In this document: piece by piece, positions 1 through 6,241 of the stretch
Numbering within the stretch: position 1 is the first letter of the stretch
Layout: every line of letters starts with the position of its first letter
Source of the DNA: Bordetella parapertussis
GTDB taxonomy: Bacteria > Pseudomonadota > Gammaproteobacteria > Burkholderiales > Burkholderiaceae_D
Direction of reading: 5' to 3'
NCBI GenBank assembly: GCA_945867725.1
Contig: CAMBJI010000069.1
Location: forward strand, 1 to 8,692
DNA length: 8,692 bases
Notes under the pieces: model-generated
Told to the model about the DNA's origin: nothing
Databases searched by the model: none
The model's input: the letters and a program-made list of their open reading frames with translations, nothing else
Translations under genes and position numbers: made by a program

Positions 1-379
1 TCATGCCATCGCAGACCGGCTTGGTCATGTTGAACACCGAGTCCAGATTGGTTTTCATGACCGCATCCCAGTTGACCTTGTCCATTTTCTTGAACGTCAT
101 ATCGCGCGTGATACCCGCATTGTTGACCAGCACATCGACCGGCCCCATGTCTTGGGTGATTTGTGAAATGCATTCCTGCGCTGATTGAAAGCTGGCGACG
201 TCACAGGGATAGGCGCGGAAATGATAGCCTTTGACTTTCATCTCTTCCAGCCATGCGGCTACCTTGGTATTACCGGGTGAGTAGGTGGTAACTACCTCAT
301 ATCCCATATCAGCCATTTTCATGCAAATGGCTTCACCCAGACCGCCCATGCCCCCCGTGACCAAAGTAACTCGACTCAT
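1..379 (-). CDS. phaB: Acetoacetyl-CoA reductase (PhaB), 5' part, cut by window edge
   Basis: NADPH-dependent short-chain dehydrogenase/reductase that reduces acetoacetyl-CoA to (R)-3-hydroxybutyryl-CoA, the monomer for PHB synthase; cytoplasmic. The visible 126 residues carry the Rossmann nucleotide-binding motif TGGMGGLG at residues 8-15, the NNAGITRD motif at 86-93 that is highly typical of PhaB, and the Asn of the SDR tetrad at about 111 (TNLDSVFN). The catalytic Ser, Tyr and Lys would lie beyond the left edge, so roughly half of a normal protein of about 245 residues is missing. The ATG at 377-379 has a strong Shine-Dalgarno AAGGAG (385-390) five bases upstream, which settles the start. 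It lies 64 bases downstream of phaA on the same strand, so the two are probably one operon with a hairpin in the gap. FabG (3-oxoacyl-ACP reductase) is the main alternative, but the motif wording and the phaA neighbour favour PhaB strongly. Confidence 0.94.
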   Translation of the reverse strand, partial: MSRVTLVTGGMGGLGEAICMKMADMGYEVVTTYSPGNTKVAAWLEEMKVKGYHFRAYPCDVASFQSAQECISQITQDMGPVDVLVNNAGITRDMTFKKMDKVNWDAVMKTNLDSVFNMTKPVCDGM

Positions 380-411
380 ATCTGCTCCTTATTTTGATGT
401 TATTCATTCGA

Positions 412-432
412 CAGTGCGGTGATACCGCACTG
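412..432 (-). promoter_or_regulatory. Intercistronic perfect hairpin between phaA and phaB
   Basis: A perfect inverted repeat with 9-bp arms (CAGTGCGGT and ACCGCACTG) around a 3-base loop. It starts 11 bases after the phaA stop codon and ends 22 bases before the phaB Shine-Dalgarno. No T-run follows it in the direction of transcription, so it is not a good intrinsic terminator. Inference: an mRNA processing or stability element, or a partial attenuator that sets the phaA:phaB ratio. A dyad operator for a DNA-binding protein cannot be excluded. Confidence 0.6.
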
Positions 433-443
433 CCTGTTAAAAA

Positions 444-1618
444 TCAGCGCTCGATCGCCAGCGCAACGCCCATGCCGCCACCGATGCACAAACTGGCCAG
501 CCCGCGCTTGGCGTCGCGTCGGATCATCTCGTGGATCAGCGTCACCAATACGCGGCAGCCCGATGCGCCGATCGGATGTCCGATCGCGATTGCGCCACCA
601 TTGACATTGATCTTGCTGGTGTCCCAGCCCATTTCTTTGTTAACAGCGATCGCCTGTGCAGCGAAGGCTTCATTGATCTCCATGAGATCGAGATCTTGCG
701 GCGTCCAACCTGCGCGTTTGAGGCACAACTGACTGGCTGATACCGGGCCCATGCCCATGATGCTGGGGTCTAGTCCGGCGGATGCATAAGCGCGTATCTT
801 GGCTAGTGGCTTCAGGCCGAGTTGAGCCGCTTTGGCAGCACTCATCATCATCACTGCAGCGGCGCCGTCATTGATACCCGATGCATTGCCTGCGGTGACC
901 GTACCTTCTTTGTTGAACGCAGGGCGCAGTGATGACAATCCTTCCAGCGTACTGCCCAACTTGATGTATTCGTCGCTGTCGAAAATGGTGTTGCTTTTTT
1001 GCCGACAATTTCCAGTGGCAGGATTTCGTCTTTGAACTTGCCAGCTTTTTGCGCAGCTTCTGCTTTGTTTTGCGAGGCGAGCGCGAATTCATCTTGCTCG
1101 GTGCGTGAGATATTGAATTTCTTTGCGACGTTCTCTGCGGTGACGCCCATGTGGTACTGGTTGTAGACGTCCCAGAGGCCATCAACAATCATCGTATCCG
1201 TCAGTTTTACGTCACCCATGCGAAAGCCATCGCGCGAGTTGTTCAATACATGGGGCGATGCGCTCATGTTTTCCTGGCCGCCTGCAATGATGATTTCCGC
1301 ATCGCCACAACGCAGTGCCTGCGCTGCCAGATGTGTGGCCTTCAGACCGCTACCGCACACTTTGTTTATGGTCATAGCGGGCACATGGTCAGGGAGGCCG
1401 CTGCGTATGACCGATTGCCGGGCGGCGTTTTGTCCGACACCTGCGGTCAGTACCTGCCCGAGAATGACTTCACTGATCAGTGAAGGATCGACCCCCGTTT
1501 GTGCGAGCAAACCTTTGATCACATGCGCGCCCAATTCGGTCGCCGGTATCTTGGCGAGCGTTCCTCCAAATTTTCCCACCCCGGTTCTGGCGGCAGCGAC
1601 AATAACGACTTCATCCAT
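444..1618 (-). CDS. phaA: Acetyl-CoA acetyltransferase (beta-ketothiolase, PhaA), frame broken by a 1-base deletion
   Basis: Biosynthetic thiolase that condenses two acetyl-CoA to acetoacetyl-CoA, the first step of PHB synthesis; cytoplasmic, normally a homotetramer. The first frame runs from the ATG at 1616-1618 for 208 correct residues and contains the nucleophile Cys88 in [10 protein letters not shown]. At the A6 run (plus-strand T6 at 995-1000) the frame is lost: the original frame adds 47 unrelated residues and stops at 851. Homology continues without a gap in the -1 frame ([19 protein letters not shown] and onward) to the TGA at 444-446. Restoring one A gives 391 residues, the normal family length, with His348 in GHPIGASG and Cys378 in CIGGGMG at the canonical spacing. 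A Shine-Dalgarno GGAG (1626-1629) lies 7 bases before the ATG. Because the sequence after the break is perfectly conserved, a homopolymer sequencing or assembly error is the simplest explanation; a recent mutation or slippage is possible. It is the first gene of a phaA-phaB unit. Confidence 0.93.
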
Positions 1619-1714
1619 TACTTTTCTCCAGTGACTGAATCCACGCTCAGTAAATCAAAAACTCACATTCAAGCGACCCGACATGATGAAAAGTCGACTC
1701 GCGAAAAGCGATAA

Positions 1715-1741
1715 ATTTTAAAGACGAGTGATTTCAGGCAA
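1715..1741 (-). promoter_or_regulatory. Candidate promoter for phaA-phaB
   Basis: On the minus strand a TAAAAT hexamer (1715-1720, five of six matches to the sigma-70 -10 box) is preceded by TTGCCT (1736-1741, four of six matches to the -35 box) with a short 15-base spacer. A second -35-like TTGACC lies at 1750-1755 but has no good -10 box at 16-18 bases. The location, about 100 bases before the phaA start, is sensible. The match is modest and rests on pattern alone. Confidence 0.28.
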
Positions 1742-2000
1742 TTGATACTGGTCAAGCTTTATTCAGATCAATGACCTGATGAATGGCTCGATACAAACAC
1801 GTATTCACAGCAAGACCATGCCCTGCGTAGAACACATTGCTAAAAACGGAATTTTGAGGAACATCTAACAGCGGTCGGGATCGCAAATCTACCCGTCTCT
1901 AGGGGTGCTGCGCCCGGTTGTATTGTTATGTGACCAGCTAGGTCGTTATGAAGGGATAATATCGTGGCACTACGCGCCGGGGAAGGAAATTTCACATCCG

Positions 2001-2014
2001 AAAAGCCGATCGGC
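2001..2014 (-). terminator. Possible weak terminator after the nuclease gene
   Basis: Read on the minus strand, the palindrome GCCGATCGGC (2005-2014) is followed at once by TTTT (2001-2004), 26 bases past the nuclease stop codon. The palindrome can only form a 3-bp stem with a GATC loop, so intrinsic termination would be weak. No better terminator is visible in the gap before phaA. Confidence 0.25.
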
Positions 2015-2040
2015 AAGAAATTCAAAAGAAGATTATCAAA

Positions 2041-3468
2041 TTAAGATGAGTTTTCGGTCGTAACCCCGCTCAGCTTTCGAACTTTGAGCTGTTGTTTCAC
2101 TAATGCCTTACTGAGAATCTTGTAAGTATCCATATCGAACACCGGCCGCGCGGGCGATTTTTCCATCAAATCCTGCAGGGCTTCGTCAGATTCTGCGGTA
2201 CCCAGATAACACCAGTTATTCACCAAATGAACGGCGGTCTTGCCATTGCTGCCCTGTTCAATCAGGCCGACCGCACCCTCATAAGGCCAGGTCTGCACGC
2301 GTAGCCCTGAAAGCGCAGCACGCAAGCGTGCGTGATGTAGGGCTTCCGCTTCCTTGCCTATGCACACACCTTTGCAACGCTGCAGTTGCCATCCAAAACA
2401 AGGTTTGTTGGATTGTGCGCGGCCCTCAAGACCGAGTTGCACTAGACAGAGCTCGTGCTGCTCGGCGAGCTCGCGCAGTGTGCTTTCGGCTTTGCGTTTG
2501 GAACTGAATAAGCCATAGACGGCATCCGTGCGACCGAAATCTGCATCACTCGCATAACTGAGTTCAGGTAGGGCGTTAACGCCAGCATCATCTTTGAGTC
2601 GCCAAGCGCACAAACTACCTTGGCGTCGTAATTTGCGGTTGTGAATGGGCTGCAGCGATTTCACCAACTGGGCTTCGAGCAGCAGCGCACCGATTTCCCC
2701 CACGGTTTCTCGCCATTCGATACGATGCAGTTGCTGTGACAGGCGCATTTCCTTGTAGAGCTTGTGGTCGGCACTGAAGTGCGACATCACGCGTTGACGC
2801 AGATGCACACTTTTGCCGACATACAGCGGCAAATCATTTTCGCCATAAAACAAATAAACGCCCGGTGTGTCGGGTAGATGGTCCAGTGTGTCGCTGGGCA
2901 GATGCGATGGAAGACTGGGACGCTGCAACAAGGTCTTGAGTACCGGCGTTAGCACATCCTGCGGTACTTGCTGCTCCAGTTTTTGCCAGAATTGCCAGAT
3001 AAGATCTGCATCCGCCAGTGCGCGATGTCGCCCATCCGGTATGAGCTGATGTCGTGAAATCAAGGCATCAAGATTGTGGCGCGATTCTTCGGGAAAAATT
3101 GCCCTAGAAAGTTTGACGGTACATAGCACTTCCGAACGAAAGCTGTAGCCTGCTTCGCTAAACGCATTGCGCAGAAAGCCGTAATCAAAGCGGGCATTGT
3201 GTGCAATGAACAAGGCATCCTGAAGACGCTCATGCAATGCCGCTGCCAGTTGTGCAAAAGACGGCGCAGTACGCACCATTTCATTGCTGATGCCCGTTAA
3301 GCCCTGAATGAACGCCGGAATCGATACACCAGGATTGACCAGACTGGACCAGTGCGTGGCCTTGCCGCTGCGGTCAACTTCAACCAATCCGATTTCGGTG
3401 ATGCGGTCTACTGCTGGGTTAGCACCCGTGGTTTCCAGATCAAGGAAGATCAGTTTTTCAAAGTTCAT
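2041..3468 (-). CDS. DnaQ-like DEDDh exonuclease fused to a UvrC-type GIY-YIG endonuclease (Cho/UvrC-N-like)
   Basis: Three parts are visible (residues counted from the ATG at 3466-3468; 475 aa). Residues about 5-165 are a DEDDh 3'-5' exonuclease of the DNA polymerase III epsilon type: Asp10 and Glu12 in DLETTG, Asp95 in NARFDYGFL, His148 and Asp153 in HRALADAD. Residues about 197-280 are a GIY-YIG nuclease domain like the N-terminus of UvrC: GVY 203-205, YVG 216-218, Arg226, Glu265 in LLLEAQ, Asn277. Residues 341-369 hold Cys341, Cys357, Cys365 and Cys369 (C-x15-C-x7-C-x3-C), matching the region that binds a 4Fe-4S cluster in UvrC. The UvrB-binding and C-terminal RNase H-like/HhH parts of UvrC are absent, so it resembles Cho with an added exonuclease. 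A repair role is inferred. The start is uncertain: this ATG fits the domain edge, but ATG 3496-3498 and TTG 3535-3537 are in frame and none has a Shine-Dalgarno. It probably follows glnS in one transcript. Confidence 0.88.
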   Translation of the reverse strand: MNFEKLIFLDLETTGANPAVDRITEIGLVEVDRSGKATHWSSLVNPGVSIPAFIQGLTGISNEMVRTAPSFAQLAAALHERLQDALFIAHNARFDYGFLRNAFSEAGYSFRSEVLCTVKLSRAIFPEESRHNLDALISRHQLIPDGRHRALADADLIWQFWQKLEQQVPQDVLTPVLKTLLQRPSLPSHLPSDTLDHLPDTPGVYLFYGENDLPLYVGKSVHLRQRVMSHFSADHKLYKEMRLSQQLHRIEWRETVGEIGALLLEAQLVKSLQPIHNRKLRRQGSLCAWRLKDDAGVNALPELSYASDADFGRTDAVYGLFSSKRKAESTLRELAEQHELCLVQLGLEGRAQSNKPCFGWQLQRCKGVCIGKEAEALHHARLRAALSGLRVQTWPYEGAVGLIEQGSNGKTAVHLVNNWCYLGTAESDEALQDLMEKSPARPVFDMDTYKILSKALVKQQLKVRKLSGVTTENSS

Positions 3469-3554
3469 GCAGGAGGAATATGGAGAGTCAAACGCCATGT
3501 TGGTAGCACTGTCTGCATCGGCCCGACTAGCCAGCAAAATCTTGTTAGAGGCGC

Positions 3555-5294
3555 TTATTTGCTCCAGCTATCTTTCAAGGTCACGATGCGGTTAAACACT
3601 GGCTTGCCAGGAGCGGAATCCACGCGGTCGGCAACGAAATAGCCGTGACGTTCGAATTGAAATTTGTCATCCGGATTTGCTTTGTCTGCGCCGACTTCGA
3701 GGTAGGCGTTGATCACGGACTTGGCATGTGGATTGAGTGATTGCTTGAAATCTTTACCGCCGGCATCCGGATGCGGATCGGTGAACAAGCGATCAAAGAG
3801 GCGCACTTCAGCAGCCACCGACTGCACTGCGGATACCCAGTGGATATTGCCTTTGACCTTGTAGGTTGAGGCGCCATCAGTACCACTCTTGCTGTCCGGG
3901 TAGTAGGTGCAATGTACGGCGATGACCTTGCCCGAGGCATCTTTATCGCAGCCCGTGCATTCGACCACATAGCCATAACGCAGTCTGACCTTGTTGCCCG
4001 GGAAAAGACGGAAGTAGCCCTTCTCAGGCACTTCCATGAAATCTTCCTGCTCTATCCACAGTTCGCGGCTGATCGGGAACTGACGGTTGCCACGCTCGGG
4101 ATGATGCGGATGCACCGGCGCGCTGCAAGCTTCGGTGTGCGCTTCCGGAAAATTATCAATGATGAGTTTGAGTGGATTAAGTACACACACGATGCGAGCT
4201 GCTTTGTCATCCAGATCGTCGCGCAGCGCACCTTCCAGCGTACTCATGTCGATCCAGCTATCCGATTTCGCAACGCCGATGCGCTCGGCAAACAGCTGCA
4301 AGGATTCCGGCGTAAAACCACGACGGCGTATGCCGACAATCGTGGGCATGCGCGGATCATCCCAGCCATCGACAATCTCTTCCTCGACCAGTTGCAATAA
4401 CTTTCGCTTGCTGGTGATTGCATACGTTAAATTCAAGCGCGCGAATTCATATTGCTGTGGCAGAGGTTGTTTGAAAAATCCGCCCTCGGCAAGTCGTTCT
4501 AGTATCCAGTCGTAAAACGGCCGATGATCTTGAAACTCCAGCGTACACAGCGAATGAGTGACGTTTTCTATCGCATCCGAAATCGGGTGCGCGTAGTCGT
4601 ACATAGGATAGATGCACCATTTGTCGCCGGTACGATGATGATGCGCATGACGTATCCGATAGATAGCTGGATCGCGCATATTCATGTTGGGCGAGGCCAT
4701 GTCGATTTTCGCGCGCAGTATGTGCTGACCATCGGCGAACTCGCCTGCCTTCATGCGCCGCAGCAGATCCAGCGATTCTGTTGCGGGGCGCTCACGGAAC
4801 GGTGAATTTTTGCCTGGTTCGCTGAAGCTGCCGCGATTGGCGGCCATTTCTTCTGCCGACTGGCTGTCGACATACGCATGTCCAGCGGTAATTAACCATT
4901 CGGCCATTTCATAGAGCTGATCGAAATAATCGCTGGCAAAATACTGATGCGTATCGGTTTGGTCTTGCCAGGAAAATCCTAGCCACTGCACGCTGTCGAT
5001 AATGGTGTCGACGTATTCCTGGTCTTCTTTGGTCGGATTGGTATCGTCAAAACGCAAGTGGCAGCGGCCATCATAGTCGCGCACAATGCCGAAATTCAGA
5101 CAGATCGATTTTGCGTGGCCAATGTGCAGATAACCATTGGGCTCAGGTGGAAAACGTGTGATGACTGTGGGCAGCGCTTTGCCTTGCTTGTCTACGCGGC
5201 CCGCATATTTACTGCTCGCTGTGTCGGCATCCACAATTGCGCGCAAAAAATTGGATGGCGCCGCTGGCGCGTTGTTACTGCTGTCGTTACCCAT
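3555..5294 (-). CDS. glnS: Glutaminyl-tRNA synthetase
   Basis: Class I aminoacyl-tRNA synthetase that attaches glutamine to tRNA-Gln using ATP; cytoplasmic. The 579-residue protein is colinear with E. coli GlnRS (554 aa). Residues about 14-26 match the family N-terminus (SNFLRAIVDADTA). The ATP-binding signature PPEPNGYLHIGH is at 49-60, followed by the RFDDTNPTKE block at 81-90. The second signature loop appears as ITSKRKL (293-299), with Thr where E. coli has Met (MSKRKL), followed by WDDPRMPTI (311-319). The two anticodon-binding beta-barrels fill the C-terminal half, including KGNIHWVSA and the ending KPVFNRIVTLKDSWSK. The extra length comes mainly from a longer N-terminus and an insert before the first signature. 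The ATG at 5292-5294 is the best start, though its upstream sequence is pyrimidine-rich and shows no Shine-Dalgarno. It is divergent from the phosphodiesterase gene, 81 bases away, and probably leads a transcript that continues into the nuclease gene. Confidence 0.97.
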   Translation of the reverse strand: MGNDSSNNAPAAPSNFLRAIVDADTASSKYAGRVDKQGKALPTVITRFPPEPNGYLHIGHAKSICLNFGIVRDYDGRCHLRFDDTNPTKEDQEYVDTIIDSVQWLGFSWQDQTDTHQYFASDYFDQLYEMAEWLITAGHAYVDSQSAEEMAANRGSFSEPGKNSPFRERPATESLDLLRRMKAGEFADGQHILRAKIDMASPNMNMRDPAIYRIRHAHHHRTGDKWCIYPMYDYAHPISDAIENVTHSLCTLEFQDHRPFYDWILERLAEGGFFKQPLPQQYEFARLNLTYAITSKRKLLQLVEEEIVDGWDDPRMPTIVGIRRRGFTPESLQLFAERIGVAKSDSWIDMSTLEGALRDDLDDKAARIVCVLNPLKLIIDNFPEAHTEACSAPVHPHHPERGNRQFPISRELWIEQEDFMEVPEKGYFRLFPGNKVRLRYGYVVECTGCDKDASGKVIAVHCTYYPDSKSGTDGASTYKVKGNIHWVSAVQSVAAEVRLFDRLFTDPHPDAGGKDFKQSLNPHAKSVINAYLEVGADKANPDDKFQFERHGYFVADRVDSAPGKPVFNRIVTLKDSWSK

Positions 5295-5330
5295 GGGATG
5301 ATGGCAAGGCGAGGAAGAAAATAGACCCCA

Positions 5331-5336
5331 ATTTTA
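5331..5336 (-). promoter_or_regulatory. Candidate -10 box for glnS
   Basis: On the minus strand GGTAAAAT contains TAAAAT (5331-5336), five of six matches to the sigma-70 -10 consensus, about 36 bases before the glnS ATG. No recognisable -35 hexamer lies 16-18 bases upstream. Given how short the divergent gap is, the glnS promoter must be near here or inside the neighbouring gene, but the exact site is a guess. Confidence 0.35.
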
Positions 5337-5375
5337 CCGTAGCCAGCGCAGCGCATCATGGCAGGAGAGAGATAG

Positions 5376-6119
5376 ATGTGGACTTACCCCAGAGTATTAG
5401 CCCATCGGGGCGGTGGAATTCTTGCGCCAGAGAACACGATGGCGGCTTTGCGCTGCGCTGTTGCCCATGGTTTTCACGCGGTTGAATTTGATGTTATGGC
5501 CGTTCGCGGTGATGGTCTGGTGCTGATGCACGATCCCGTGCTGGGGCGCACTGTCTTGGGAGAGGGTCGGGTCGCGGATTTCACGCTGGATGAACTCGTG
5601 GCGATGGACGCGGGTGGCTGGCATTCGCCGGTATTTAGTGGTGAGCCCGTGGCGGGTTTTGCGGATGCTGCTCAATTCTGCTTGGCGCATGACTTGTGGA
5701 TGAATGCCGAAATCAAGCCGGCACCCGGCATGGATGCACGTACCGGATTTCTGGTGGGCCAGGCCTGCTCGCGCCTGCCTCTCGGAAGCGTGTTGCTGTC
5801 CTCATTTTCTATCGAAGCCTTGCTTGCAGCGCAGGAGGCTGCACCTGAGGTGCCGCGCGCTTGGCTGGTTGATGTTGTGCCCGCTGACTGGGCGTCCACG
5901 GTGCAGCGATTGGGCGCTTCTGCATTGCACGTGAATGCACGTTTTTTGACTCAAGCCCAAGCCGTCGCAGTAAAAGACTCAGGATACGGATTGTTTTGTT
6001 ACACGGTGAATGAACCAGATCAAGCGCGTGCATTGCGCGCGATCGGTGTTGACGCTATCTGTACCGACCGGCTTGATTTGATCGGTGCCCATTTTTTTGA
6101 TGGTGCTCCTCAAGCTTAG
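5376..6119 (+). CDS. ugpQ: Glycerophosphodiester phosphodiesterase (UgpQ-like)
   Basis: Hydrolyses glycerophosphodiesters from phospholipid turnover to glycerol-3-phosphate and the free alcohol. The 247-residue protein is a single GDPD TIM-barrel. Visible active-site residues are His10 and Arg11 in AHRGG, Glu19 and Asn20 in APENT, Glu37 and Asp39 in VEFDV (metal ligands), His52 in LMHDP (general acid/base) and Glu112 with Lys114 in NAEIKP. The C-terminal barrel strands include WLVDVVP, LHVNARFL, GLFCYTVNEPDQARAL and VDAICTDRLDLI. There is no signal peptide, so it should be cytoplasmic like E. coli UgpQ rather than periplasmic GlpQ; the length also fits UgpQ. The ATG at 5376-5378 has a good Shine-Dalgarno AGGAGAG (5363-5369). 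It is divergent from glnS, and alaS follows on the same strand after 122 bases and has its own promoter. No ugp transport genes are nearby, so the physiological link is unknown. Confidence 0.93.
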   Translation: MWTYPRVLAHRGGGILAPENTMAALRCAVAHGFHAVEFDVMAVRGDGLVLMHDPVLGRTVLGEGRVADFTLDELVAMDAGGWHSPVFSGEPVAGFADAAQFCLAHDLWMNAEIKPAPGMDARTGFLVGQACSRLPLGSVLLSSFSIEALLAAQEAAPEVPRAWLVDVVPADWASTVQRLGASALHVNARFLTQAQAVAVKDSGYGLFCYTVNEPDQARALRAIGVDAICTDRLDLIGAHFFDGAPQA

Positions 6120-6158
6120 TTTTTCGGCAAGTATGCACCCGCTGACGCAGGGACCCAC

Positions 6159-6187
6159 GAGAGCTTTAGAGGGCCTTCACGTATAAT
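6159..6187 (+). promoter_or_regulatory. Promoter for alaS with a perfect -10 box
   Basis: A perfect TATAAT lies at 6182-6187, 54 bases before the alaS ATG. The expected -35 position (around 6159-6164, GAGAGC) does not match the consensus and there is no TG extended -10 motif, so the promoter may need an activator or be only moderately strong. The predicted transcript start is about 6194-6197, which gives a 5' leader of about 45-48 bases. Confidence 0.6.
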
Positions 6188-6189
6188 CA

Positions 6190-6212
6190 CCGGCTTTCCG
6201 GGGCCCGCCCCG
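6190..6212 (+). promoter_or_regulatory. Two overlapping inverted repeats at the alaS leader
   Basis: CCGG-CTTT-CCGG (6190-6201) overlaps CGGGG-CCCG-CCCCG (6199-6212), so only one of the two stems can form at a time. They sit at and just after the predicted transcript start. No T-run follows, so this is not an intrinsic terminator. Inference: an operator or a leader structure. E. coli AlaRS is reported to repress its own gene by binding near the promoter, so a similar site is conceivable but not shown. Confidence 0.4.
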
Positions 6213-6241
6213 TCGCTCCGAAAACAGTTAATCAAGCGCTC

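Larger units (their letters stand above)
1619..2040. other. 422-base gene-free region between the nuclease gene and phaA
   Basis: No open frame here resembles a known protein or has a convincing start. A 61-codon minus frame (1840-2025) begins with TTG, lacks a Shine-Dalgarno and has unnatural composition. The part next to phaA (about 1640-1720) is AT-rich and is the expected home of the pha promoter. Small inverted repeats are present but short: GACC/GGTC around AGCTA near 1931-1945, and a 5-bp GGGTG/CGCCC stem near 1903-1915. No tRNA, direct-repeat array or insertion-sequence remnant was seen. Confidence 0.6.

Noticed and set aside
412..432. The phaA-phaB hairpin as an intrinsic terminator
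   Set aside because: No T-run follows the stem in the direction of transcription, and phaB directly follows with a strong ribosome-binding site.
394..740. Plus-strand open frames of up to 112 codons at the left end
   Set aside because: They lie opposite the conserved thiolase C-terminal half and show low-complexity shadow composition.
985..1000. Programmed -1 frameshifting as the main explanation for the phaA break
   Set aside because: The A6 slip site is suitable, but no strong downstream structure is visible and thiolases are not known to use frameshifting. A homopolymer error or mutation is simpler; kept only as an alternative.
1840..2025. 61-codon minus-strand open frame in the gap before phaA
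   Set aside because: It starts with TTG, has no Shine-Dalgarno, overlaps the possible terminator of the nuclease gene, and shows no recognisable protein pattern.
3912..4400. 162-codon plus-strand open frame opposite glnS
   Set aside because: It is fully inside conserved GlnRS coding sequence on the other strand and resembles no protein family.
5298..5365. Similar ATGATGGCAAGG and ATCATGGCAGG words in the glnS/phosphodiesterase gap as a repeat pair
   Set aside because: They are short, imperfect, and partly explained by overlap with start-codon and Shine-Dalgarno sequence.
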